Below, piece after piece: positions 50,952-58,275 of a DNA stretch of 64,000 nt. The translations under genes were made by a program, and so were the position numbers. Under the pieces are notes generated by a model that ran no database searches, was not told where the DNA came from, and worked only from the letters and a program-made list of their open reading frames with translations. Numbering within the stretch: position 1 is the stretch's first letter; every line of letters starts with the position of its first letter. The stretch is from positions 33,132 to 97,131 of the forward strand of contig NZ_QNRE01000001.1 of NCBI RefSeq assembly GCF_003315035.1. Direction: 5' to 3'. The DNA comes from Nocardia puris. GTDB taxonomy: Bacteria; Actinomycetota; Actinomycetes; Mycobacteriales; Mycobacteriaceae.

Positions 50952-52193
50952 ATGGACAAGCTGAGCAGGCGCAACGCTCTGAAGGTGAGCGGTGCCCTGG
51001 GCGCGTTCGGCGCGGTGATGGCGACCGCACCGGTGCGCGCGGAACCGTGGACGTGGTCACCACAGGGTTCGGTGGCGGGCAGCGGAACCGGCGCCGACCC
51101 GATGACCGTGTGGGACCCCGAGGCCGACGACCTGGTCGCCTCGGTGCTGGACCGCGGCGATGTGCCCAGGATCAACGAATTGCTGCGGACCTGGACCCAC
51201 AACGGCCAGCCGCTGCCCGAGGGCCTGCCGGCCGATCTGCGGGACTTCATGGAGTACGCCCGGCGGATGCCGTCGTGGACCGACCCCGGCAAACTCGCCA
51301 CCGCCTTCGAGTTCAACAAGAAACGCGGCCTCTACCTCGGGGTGCTCTACGGCCTGGCCAGCGGCATGATGAGCACGGCCATCCCCCGGGAAGCTCGGGC
51401 GGTCTATTACTCCAAGGGCGGTCACGATCTCAAGGACCGCATCACCAAGACCGCGAAGCTCGGCTACGACATCGGCACGGCCAACGCCTACGCACCCGAC
51501 GGCGAGATGATCGTGACCTGCGTCAAAACCCGGCTGGTGCACGCGGCGGTGCGCCACCTGCTGCCGTCCTCGCCGTTCTGGGTGCACGTGGCCGACGAGG
51601 GCATTCCGATCAGTCAGAACGACATGATGATCACCTGGCACAGCCTGCCCACGACCGTCATGAAGCACCTGACCGCGTGGCGGGTGCCCATCCCCGCCCA
51701 CGAGTCCGACGCCTTCCTGCACTCCTGGCAGGTCGCCGCGCACATGCTCGGCATTCGCGACGAGTACATCCCGAATTCCTGGGCGGAGGCCAACTCTCAG
51801 GCCGCGCAGGTGCTCGACCCGATCCTGTCGCCGACCCCGGAAGGCGTCAAACTCGCCGATCGGCTGCTGCAACTCGGCGCGAACCTGGACCTGACCGTGC
51901 TCAGCAAACCGGTCCTCGGCGCCTTCACCCGGTTCCTGCTCGGCGATCACCTCGCCGACGGGCTGCACATCCCCCGCGAACCGATCTGGACACCGCTGCT
52001 CCAGGCGAGCTGGGGCCCGTTCATCGCGGTCCGGGAGGGGCTGCTGCCCGTCGTGCCGCTGGCCCCGGACGCCTACTGGCTGTTCGACGAATTCCTCCGC
52101 CGCGCCGCCCTGATCTACCTGGCCGAACTGCGCATGCCGATCAGCATCGAAATCCCGGTGATGAACCGGGACATGACCCAGCCGCACCGCTGA
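50952..52193 (+). CDS. lcp: Latex clearing protein (rubber oxygenase), Tat-exported
   Basis: A 413-residue member of the DUF2236/MpaB oxygenase family that matches Lcp of rubber-degrading actinobacteria throughout. A Tat signal (LSRRNALKVSGALGAFGAVM) occupies residues 4-23. The heme pocket residues correspond to R163, T167 and H197 (DRITKTAKL; RLVHAAVRH), one less than R164, T168 and H198 of Streptomyces sp. K30 Lcp. YYSKGGHDLKDRI and DEYIPNSWAEANSQAAQVLD are family hallmarks. Lcp is a b-type cytochrome that cleaves cis-1,4-polyisoprene to oligomers with aldehyde and ketone ends, outside the cell. The ATG at 50952 has GACGAGGAG. It is divergent from an LcpR-like TetR. Confidence 0.94.
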   Translation: MDKLSRRNALKVSGALGAFGAVMATAPVRAEPWTWSPQGSVAGSGTGADPMTVWDPEADDLVASVLDRGDVPRINELLRTWTHNGQPLPEGLPADLRDFMEYARRMPSWTDPGKLATAFEFNKKRGLYLGVLYGLASGMMSTAIPREARAVYYSKGGHDLKDRITKTAKLGYDIGTANAYAPDGEMIVTCVKTRLVHAAVRHLLPSSPFWVHVADEGIPISQNDMMITWHSLPTTVMKHLTAWRVPIPAHESDAFLHSWQVAAHMLGIRDEYIPNSWAEANSQAAQVLDPILSPTPEGVKLADRLLQLGANLDLTVLSKPVLGAFTRFLLGDHLADGLHIPREPIWTPLLQASWGPFIAVREGLLPVVPLAPDAYWLFDEFLRRAALIYLAELRMPISIEIPVMNRDMTQPHR

Positions 52194-52265
52194 ACTGCGG
52201 CCGGGCCGCTGTCCGCCAGACGTTCGATCGTGCCGGACGAACGGAGCGCGGAGCCGGTCGCGCCA

Positions 52266-52305
52266 GGCCGGGTGGTTCCGCCGAGCCCCTCGGAACCACC
52301 CGGCC
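52266..52305 (+). terminator. Strong hairpin after lcp
   Basis: GGCCGGGTGGTTCCG (52266-52280) and CGGAACCACCCGGCC (52291-52305) form a perfect 15-bp stem with a 10-base loop, 72 bp after the lcp stop. There is no T-run, as usual in high-GC actinobacteria. It is the strongest hairpin seen in the window. Confidence 0.75.
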
Positions 52306-52499
52306 GTGGCAACCGAGCCGGACCACGTATTTCCTTGGCAGTCTCGGGCGTTGACGTCACCTCGGGGAGGACACGGACGGAGTCGACACTGTTGCGGGAG
52401 TTGCCATTTCCCGGCGCCGCGCATGCGGTGGGCGCAGGGCTCGCTACTTTCGGCGAGTCCGGTCGGCGAGGGATTCCTCCAGGATCAGCCCCATATCGG

Positions 52500-53031
52500 C
52501 TCGCTTCGGCTACCCAGTCGCTGGCGCTCGGGGGGCCGTCGAGCACCGTGGGCGTACTCGAGCAGTTGGGTCCGACCGTCGAAGATGCGCTCGCGGCCGG
52601 AGACGCCGGTGATCACGGGGAACACGGCCGCCCCGGAAGCGATCCACCAGCCCGGCGGCGATCAACGACCGGCTGAGGCTGATGCTGCCGAGGGTGCCCA
52701 GCGGCCGCGACTCCTGCTCCTCGAGGTCCGGCACGAACGCGATCGGGTCGCTTCTGACGAGTTCGCCGTTGGCCCACGTCAGCGGCGTGGTGAGCGTGGC
52801 GGAGAACACGATCTTGCGAGCGGCGTCGAGCGCGACGGACTCGGGCGCGTCCGACTGGCCGGCGAACTGGGCCATGAGCCGGCAGGTGTTCGCGCCCATG
52901 CGGTGAACGATCTCCTGCTGGCTGTCCTCCTTCAGCCAGGCGAGGTGCTCCGGGCCTTCCAGCCCCCAGTAGGCCGGCCAGCCTTCGGCCGCGCCGTAGC
53001 CGTCCAGGGAGGCGATGAAGTCCACCGTCAA
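52500..53031 (-). pseudogene. Frameshifted RibD C-terminal-domain (dihydrofolate-reductase-like) gene
   Basis: The minus strand encodes a RibD_C reductase (TVDFIASLDGYGAAEGWPAY; GSISLSRSLIAAGLVDRFR). After DRFR near 52645 the frame shifts by one base and continues as VFPVITGVSGRERIFDG. About 17 codons are then deleted between two TTCGACGG copies (RTQLLEY follows directly). A two-base loss then moves it to a third frame that ends VLDGPPSAS near 52520. The intact family reads RVVVFPVITG...IFDG...TFDGR-QLLEYVPTVLDGPP. The ATG is also absent (ATA or TTG 53031 in its place). The 300 bp left of it hold only the lcp terminator. Confidence 0.85.
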
Positions 53032-53212
53032 CGTTGACAGGCCATTTATCCCATCTCGGTTGTGATCGACAATGGTGCATTCAACCCACTGGTAATCCGC
53101 CGGTCTCCGGACCGTGGCCCGTCGGACCTCGAGCTACGGGACCAGCACGATGTCCCTCTGGACATGGCGGCCTTCGACCGATTTCGTGTGCTTCAGCCGA
53201 TTCGCCGGGCGC

Positions 53213-53815
53213 TCAGAGCCACAGGTCGAACGTGGTGGTGTCCAGGAAGTGCTCCAGATCGGTCCGCCACGAGGGGGCGGAGGTCGCGACCGGCCCGAGG
53301 GCGGTGTAGCGACCCCGGTAGTAGAGCAGTGGGCGGCCCGAGGCGGCCGGTTCCGACAGCTCCAGTACGCGGCCGACGACGATGTGGTGATCGCCGCCGT
53401 CGGCCACGCTTGCGACCGAGCACTCGAGGGTGGCGAGCGCGTCGTCCAGCAGCGGCAGACCCCGCGCGGACGTGTGCCACGCGATCGAGGCGAAACGGTG
53501 GGGTTCGCGGGACCCGAAGCGGGCGCACACTTCCCGCTGTTCCTCGGCGAGGATGTTCACGCAGAACAGGCCCGATTCCTCGATCGCGGCCCAGGTGCTC
53601 GAATCCCGCACCGGGCAGAACAGCACGAGCGGCGGGTCGAGCGAGACCGCGGCGAACGACTGGCACGCGAACCCCACCGGCGCACCGCCGGGCCCGAACG
53701 CGGCGATCACGGTGATCCCGGTGCAGAACTGGCCCAGCACATTCCGGAACCGGCGCGGTTCGATCGCGGGCGGGGCGACCCCGGCCGCCGCCGCGTCGCG
53801 CGGGCCGGGACTCAT
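53213..53815 (-). CDS. Flavin reductase-family protein (FMN-binding split barrel)
   Basis: A 200-residue flavin reductase of the HpaC/HsaB/ActVB-type. RNVLGQFCTGITVIAAFG, then GFACQSFAAVSLDPPLVLFC (about 48-67) and FCVNILAEEQ are the flavin-binding segments. GDHHIVVGRVLEL and LLYYRGRY close the domain. It reduces FMN or FAD with NAD(P)H for a partner monooxygenase. The nearest clustered genes are NRPS tailoring genes, but the partner is not evident. The ATG at 53815 lacks a clear ribosome site. It diverges from the methyltransferase across a Zur-like box. Confidence 0.88.
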   Translation of the reverse strand: MSPGPRDAAAAGVAPPAIEPRRFRNVLGQFCTGITVIAAFGPGGAPVGFACQSFAAVSLDPPLVLFCPVRDSSTWAAIEESGLFCVNILAEEQREVCARFGSREPHRFASIAWHTSARGLPLLDDALATLECSVASVADGGDHHIVVGRVLELSEPAASGRPLLYYRGRYTALGPVATSAPSWRTDLEHFLDTTTFDLWL

Positions 53816-53907
53816 GCGACAACTCGTGTCCGGCGAAATCCGCACGCGCACAACTCGACGATCGACACCACAGGCCCCTTCCACCGCTACCGGCCGCAAC
53901 CGCTTAA

Positions 53908-53922
53908 TGATAACGTTTTTCA
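53908..53922. promoter_or_regulatory. Zur-like box between flavin reductase and methyltransferase genes
   Basis: TGATAACGTTTTTCA matches the actinobacterial Zur consensus TGAAAATGATTTTCA at 12 of 15 positions and keeps both TGA/TCA ends. It lies 41 bp upstream of the methyltransferase ATG and 93 bp upstream of the flavin reductase ATG, in the only AT-rich stretch of the intergenic region. Zinc repression of part of the metallophore cluster is the inference. Confidence 0.5.
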
Positions 53923-53962
53923 ACAAGAAGGGGTGCACCACCGCACGAAGCAGGAGAGACAC

Positions 53963-54676
53963 ATGGACGACTTCTACTCGCCGGTCGCCGAGTTCTACGA
54001 CCTCGTTCCCCGCGCGCACGCGGAAGGCGAGGCGGCACTGCGCAAGATCCTGGCCGAAGTCGATCCGAGCGCGGGCCCGGTGGTCGATATCGGCGCGGGC
54101 ACCGGGCGCACCTGTCGCATCGTCGCCGAGGTGCTGCCGACGGCGAAAATCCTTGCGAGCGAACCCGCTCCGGCGATGCGCGCGGTGCTGACCCACGAAG
54201 TGGTCACCGACGACGACCTGCGCGCCCGGGTGACCATCGTGCCGGAGGCGGCGCAGTCGGTCGTGCTGCCCGAGTCGATTTCGGCGCTGATCCTGTTCGG
54301 CGTGCTCGGGCACATCGGGCAGGAGGATCGGCGGGCGCTGTGGGATCGGGTGCTCCCCCGGCTCGCGCCCGGCGCGCCGGTGCTGGTGGAACTGCTGCCG
54401 GTCACGCGTCCCACGACGCTGCCGAAGATGCGGCTGGCCCGTGAGCAGATCGGCGAGCTGGTGTACGAGGGGTCGATCGAGGCCGAACCGGTGGGCGGTG
54501 ACCTCATCGAGATGACCTCGACCTGGGAGGTCAGCGGCGCGGCGGCGCCCACGCGCGTGGTCCGCAACGTCAGCCGCTGGCACACCTTCGGCATCGAGGA
54601 TCTGGCCGAGGAGACCGGGCTCGCCGGCGAACAGCTGACGCCGCAGACCGCAGTCCTGCGCGCTTCTCGAAACTGA
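53963..54676 (+). CDS. Class I SAM-dependent methyltransferase
   Basis: A 237-residue methyltransferase. The N-terminal YSPVAEFYDLVPRAHAEGEA is followed by the SAM motif VVDIGAGTGRTCRI (about 40-53), the acidic loop ASEPAPAMRAVL and motif III-like LAPGAPVLVELLP. Its C-terminal beta-sheet region (TSTWEVSG; RNVSRWHTFGIEDL) resembles those of small-molecule methyltransferases in antibiotic clusters. The ATG at 53963 follows AGGAGAGACAC. It converges with the P450 and diverges from the flavin reductase. It may methylate the NRPS product. Confidence 0.88.
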   Translation: MDDFYSPVAEFYDLVPRAHAEGEAALRKILAEVDPSAGPVVDIGAGTGRTCRIVAEVLPTAKILASEPAPAMRAVLTHEVVTDDDLRARVTIVPEAAQSVVLPESISALILFGVLGHIGQEDRRALWDRVLPRLAPGAPVLVELLPVTRPTTLPKMRLAREQIGELVYEGSIEAEPVGGDLIEMTSTWEVSGAAAPTRVVRNVSRWHTFGIEDLAEETGLAGEQLTPQTAVLRASRN

Positions 54677-54728
54677 CTCGACGCGCAAAGGGGGTGTGCT
54701 CGCACATGCGGGCATATCGCCTTGTGTG

Positions 54729-56036
54729 TCAACGCTTTTCGTCGACACGCACGGTGATCCCGTCGCGTGGACGCATGCCGATGAGCCCGGCCGGGCGCGC
54801 GTCCGTCGTCAGCAGTTCCCCCTCGAAGTGGCGCGCGACGGTGACGAAGGCCGCCTTCACCGCCATGGTCGCGAACCCCGCACCGATGCAGCGGTGCGGA
54901 CCACCCCCGAACGGCAGGAACTCGTGCGGCGCCGGACGGTGGTAGAACGCCGAACTCGGATCCCAGCGCCGGGGCTCGAACCGCTCGGGCTCTCGCCACA
55001 CGGCGGGCAGCCGGTGGGTGTGGTACGGACTGAATATCAACAGGTCACCGGGCACGAAACGCGCTCCCGCCAAGGTGAATTCGGCGGCCACCTTCCGCGA
55101 CACGATGGCCGTGGCCGGGTAGAGCCGCATCGTCTCGGAGACGATGCCGTCCAGGCCGGGCAGGTCCGTGATCGAGACCGGCGCACCGGCGGGCAGCCGC
55201 TCCGCGATCTCCGCCCGGATGCCGTCCCACACCGCGCGATCGCGCAGCGCGCAGTACAGCGTCCAAGCCAGTTGCGCCGCTGTGGTTTCGGCGCCGGCTT
55301 CGAGGAGACTCACGAGCTGGTCGGTGATCTCGGCGTCGGTCAGCCGCGCGTCGCCGACGCCCCGGAGCAGCACGCCGAGCGCGTCCTCGCCCGGCTCAGC
55401 CGCCGCGCCACGGCGCTCGATCTCCGCGACCACCCACCGGTGCACCGAGGACCGCGCCAGCAGGGCCCGCCGCCAGACGGGTGAACCGGCGCCGCGTTCG
55501 AGCGTGCCGCCCAGCACATCGGTATCGATGGCGCGGTGGATATCGTGCAACCAGTCGCTCAAACCGTCGGAACGCTCCACGGCGGCCACACCGAACAGGC
55601 TCTCCAGCGTGGCCAGGCGCAGCGCCTTGCGCAGCGAGCCGTACACATCCAGCACCGCGCCGGGGCGCCAGTCCGCCATCGCGGCCTCGATATGCCGGAC
55701 GACCGTCTCCAGGCGCCCCGCCACCCGGCGAGCGGTGAACGCCGGCGCGACCAGTTTACGCAGACGGCGATGCGCGTCACCGTCGTTGACCAGCAACGCG
55801 GACGGTCCGGTCAGCGGCGTCAGCGCCGCGAAAGCCTGCTCCCAGCTGAACAAGGCGCTGTTGGCCAGGATGAACTCGCACGCCTCGGCGCCGAGGGTGA
55901 GCCGGAAGCCCATCGGCCCCGCCCCGAGCGCGGTCACCGGTCCGTTCTCCCGGTACAGCCGCGCCATCGTCGTGTACGGGTCGGACGAAAACGCCTGGAG
56001 ATCCGCCAGTGCGCGCGGCGAGGGCGACGCGCTCAT
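54729..56036 (-). CDS. Cytochrome P450 of the NRPS cluster
   Basis: A 435-residue P450 of bacterial class with I-helix LLEAGAETTAAQLAW, ExxR in SETMRLYPA, and heme loop FGGGPHRCIGAGFA that places the Cys ligand at 383. The general look (WREPERFEPRRWDP) is that of P450s in secondary metabolism. The ATG at 56036 overlaps the stop of the thiazolinyl reductase gene by 4 bp, so it is part of the NRPS operon and the last gene of it. It probably hydroxylates or cross-couples the nascent peptide or its aryl cap. No ferredoxin gene is adjacent. Confidence 0.9.
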   Translation of the reverse strand: MSASPSPRALADLQAFSSDPYTTMARLYRENGPVTALGAGPMGFRLTLGAEACEFILANSALFSWEQAFAALTPLTGPSALLVNDGDAHRRLRKLVAPAFTARRVAGRLETVVRHIEAAMADWRPGAVLDVYGSLRKALRLATLESLFGVAAVERSDGLSDWLHDIHRAIDTDVLGGTLERGAGSPVWRRALLARSSVHRWVVAEIERRGAAAEPGEDALGVLLRGVGDARLTDAEITDQLVSLLEAGAETTAAQLAWTLYCALRDRAVWDGIRAEIAERLPAGAPVSITDLPGLDGIVSETMRLYPATAIVSRKVAAEFTLAGARFVPGDLLIFSPYHTHRLPAVWREPERFEPRRWDPSSAFYHRPAPHEFLPFGGGPHRCIGAGFATMAVKAAFVTVARHFEGELLTTDARPAGLIGMRPRDGITVRVDEKR

Positions 56037-57160
56037 CCGAGATCGCCGCCCGACGCGGCGAGCAGGTCCGGCAGCGGCACCGCGACGGGCGCGGGCGGCC
56101 GGATCAGCTCGGGCTGACCGAGCACGGTCGTGAGCCGCTGCCACATCCCGGTCACCGTCATCGCCCACTGTCCGGCGCCGGCCGTGCGGCGCGGGTCGGC
56201 GATATCGGCGCGCACCTGCGCCAACGCATGTCGAACGCCCTGCGGCCACATCTCGTCGAAGACCTCCCGGAACGTCGCGGTGTCCGACGGTGCCAGCACC
56301 TCGGTGCTGGGCACCGCCAACCGTTCGGTGCCGGGCCCGGACATGAGCAGCCGCCCGGTCTCGTCGCGGTCGGAATGCAGTCGCGGACTCCACAACACGG
56401 GTCCGTGGGTGTCGGCCAGCGTCAGCACGCCCCCTTCGAACGCCACCGCGATGCGGTGCAGCGCGAGAGCGTGATTGTCGGGGTCGCCGGGGTGCATCTG
56501 GTTCTGCACCCGCAGCGACACCGGGACACCGCCGATCACGCCGGACAGGGCGGTGTAGGGCATCGGCGTATCGGCCAGTGCCGCCACCTCCGGCAGCAGC
56601 GGGGCGGGCTGCCCGAACGCCCACGGGCGCAGTTTGCCGACCGCCGCACCGAGGACGTCGAGCAGCGGGTAGAGCACCTGGACTCCGGTCGCGGCGTCCA
56701 CGTGCCGCGGCGGCTGCCGCTCCCGGAGCACGCACGCCGCGCGCAGGAACAGTCGCACCGGCGGCAGATTCGGATAGAAGGCGTTGAGCCGGTAGCACAC
56801 CCCGTGTTCACGCGCGATCCGCAAGCAGTCGGCGAGCTCGTCGGGATGCACCAGATGTTCTTGCAGCACATGAATTCCGCGCGTCAGCAGGCCCTGCGCG
56901 AGTTTCGCGCCGTCACCGCCCGCGACGCCGGCGCGCACGGCGACGCAGGCGATGTCGATATCGTCGGGCAGCTGGTCGATGCCCGTATAGTGCGGCACCC
57001 CATAGCTTTTCGCGCACTCCACCGAGCGGGCACTGCCCCGCGACACCACGCCCGCGAGCTCGACGCTCGGATCTTCGTGCACCGCACGCAGATACACCCG
57101 GCCGAACGAGGTGCCACACACCACGACTTTGGGCACGCCGGGCGAGGTAGTCGCACTCAC
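56033..57160 (-). CDS. Thiazolinyl imide reductase (PchG/Irp3/YbtU type)
   Basis: A 375-residue Gfo/Idh-type reductase of the thiazolinyl imide reductase family. VVVCGTSFGRVYLRAV (about 12-27) is the family-specific NADPH motif, followed by VLQEHLVHPDELADCLR, VCYRLNAFYPNLPPVRLFL and MPYTALSGVIGGVPVSLRVQ. In pyochelin and yersiniabactin synthesis it reduces a carrier-bound thiazoline to thiazolidine in trans. The start is a GTG at 57160 that overlaps the upstream stop by 4 bp. Its presence shows that the NRPS makes thiazolines. The next gene downstream is the P450. Confidence 0.9.
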   Translation of the reverse strand: MSATTSPGVPKVVVCGTSFGRVYLRAVHEDPSVELAGVVSRGSARSVECAKSYGVPHYTGIDQLPDDIDIACVAVRAGVAGGDGAKLAQGLLTRGIHVLQEHLVHPDELADCLRIAREHGVCYRLNAFYPNLPPVRLFLRAACVLRERQPPRHVDAATGVQVLYPLLDVLGAAVGKLRPWAFGQPAPLLPEVAALADTPMPYTALSGVIGGVPVSLRVQNQMHPGDPDNHALALHRIAVAFEGGVLTLADTHGPVLWSPRLHSDRDETGRLLMSGPGTERLAVPSTEVLAPSDTATFREVFDEMWPQGVRHALAQVRADIADPRRTAGAGQWAMTVTGMWQRLTTVLGQPELIRPPAPVAVPLPDLLAASGGDLG

Positions 57161-58275
57161 AGGATTCCGGCCTCCATCGGTTCGTCGTGGGCGTGCGGGT
57201 GCGTCTGCCACACCGACAGCGCCCCGAGGTGGCGCACGGCGTCGAGCAGACCGCGCGGGTCGAGGACGTCGTCGGCGAAGTGCAGGCCCGGCGGCACCAC
57301 ACCGTCGAGCACGGCCACGACAGCGTGCGCGGCGACCGCCGCGGTGAGCGCGAAACTGCTCGGCGTGCGCACCACGGCGGTGTCGGTGCGCCCGGGACGG
57401 GTGAGGGTGAACGCCATCAGATAGAACGGATCCAGCCCGGCCAGATCGAGGTCGGCCGCCGCGCGGATCTCCTCGGCGATCCCCGCCAGGGCTTCCGCGT
57501 GAGCGTGCACTCGGCCGCGCAGCCGGGTGAGCGTCAACCGCAGCGCAGTGCCGACGAAGACGTTGTACCAGTGCAGATCCGTGAGCCCGGCCGCGCGGGC
57601 CATGCGCTCCGCGTCGGCGGTGAGGAACGGCATCGCGGTCACCGCGCCGGGAAAGCCCGCGATCTCGACGTTCTCGCGCACCGCCAGCGCGCAGCGCCGC
57701 CGCCGGCCGCCCGACCAGGCGGCCAGCGTCTCCCCGTACCAGTGCTCGCCGTCGCCCGAACTGTCCAGCGAGAGCGCGAGATCCGCGGCCGAGGCCGCCG
57801 CGAACGGCTCGATGCCGCCCGCGTAGACGTCCAGCCGGGCCCCGCGCAGATCGTCGGCCAGCAGCCGGGGCACCACGTTGGCCAGGCCGGGCAGCATCCC
57901 GGCCGACAGCACCGCGATCCGCTCCGGACCGAGCAGCGGCGACCCCGCCAGCAGGTGGTGGGCCGGCCCGTCTCCCGACACGTCCACGTAGTCGCTGCCC
58001 GCCGCCAGCGCGGCCCGCGCCACCCGGTCCTTCACCAGGTACGACGGCCCCGCGCAGTTGAGCACGAGCCGGGTTCCGGCGCAGAACCGCGCCAGCGACT
58101 CGGGGTCGTCGATATCCACCCGGCGCCATTCGGTGGCGTCGGGCAGGGCGGCGAGGTCGATGCGGGTCTCGTCGCGCGCGCCGAGCCGCAGCGCGTCGGT
58201 CCCGAGCCGGGTGAGCATCCGCACCGCCGCCCGCCCGACCACACCCGTGGCGCCCACCACCGCCACCCGGGTCAC
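57157..58275 (-). CDS. Saccharopine-dehydrogenase-like NAD(P)-binding protein
   Basis: A 372-residue Rossmann-fold protein of the saccharopine-dehydrogenase-like group. VVGATGVVGRAAVRML (about 6-21) binds the dinucleotide, LVLNCAGPS and DYVDVSGDGP are typical of the family, and the C-terminal half is a closed alpha/beta domain. The reaction is unknown; relatives in thiazoline-peptide clusters have been suggested as additional reductases. A GTG at 58275 overlaps the NRPS stop (GTGA), so it is co-translated with the NRPS. It could act on the carrier-bound intermediate or provide the starter. Confidence 0.87.
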   Translation of the reverse strand: MTRVAVVGATGVVGRAAVRMLTRLGTDALRLGARDETRIDLAALPDATEWRRVDIDDPESLARFCAGTRLVLNCAGPSYLVKDRVARAALAAGSDYVDVSGDGPAHHLLAGSPLLGPERIAVLSAGMLPGLANVVPRLLADDLRGARLDVYAGGIEPFAAASAADLALSLDSSGDGEHWYGETLAAWSGGRRRRCALAVRENVEIAGFPGAVTAMPFLTADAERMARAAGLTDLHWYNVFVGTALRLTLTRLRGRVHAHAEALAGIAEEIRAAADLDLAGLDPFYLMAFTLTRPGRTDTAVVRTPSSFALTAAVAAHAVVAVLDGVVPPGLHFADDVLDPRGLLDAVRHLGALSVWQTHPHAHDEPMEAGIL

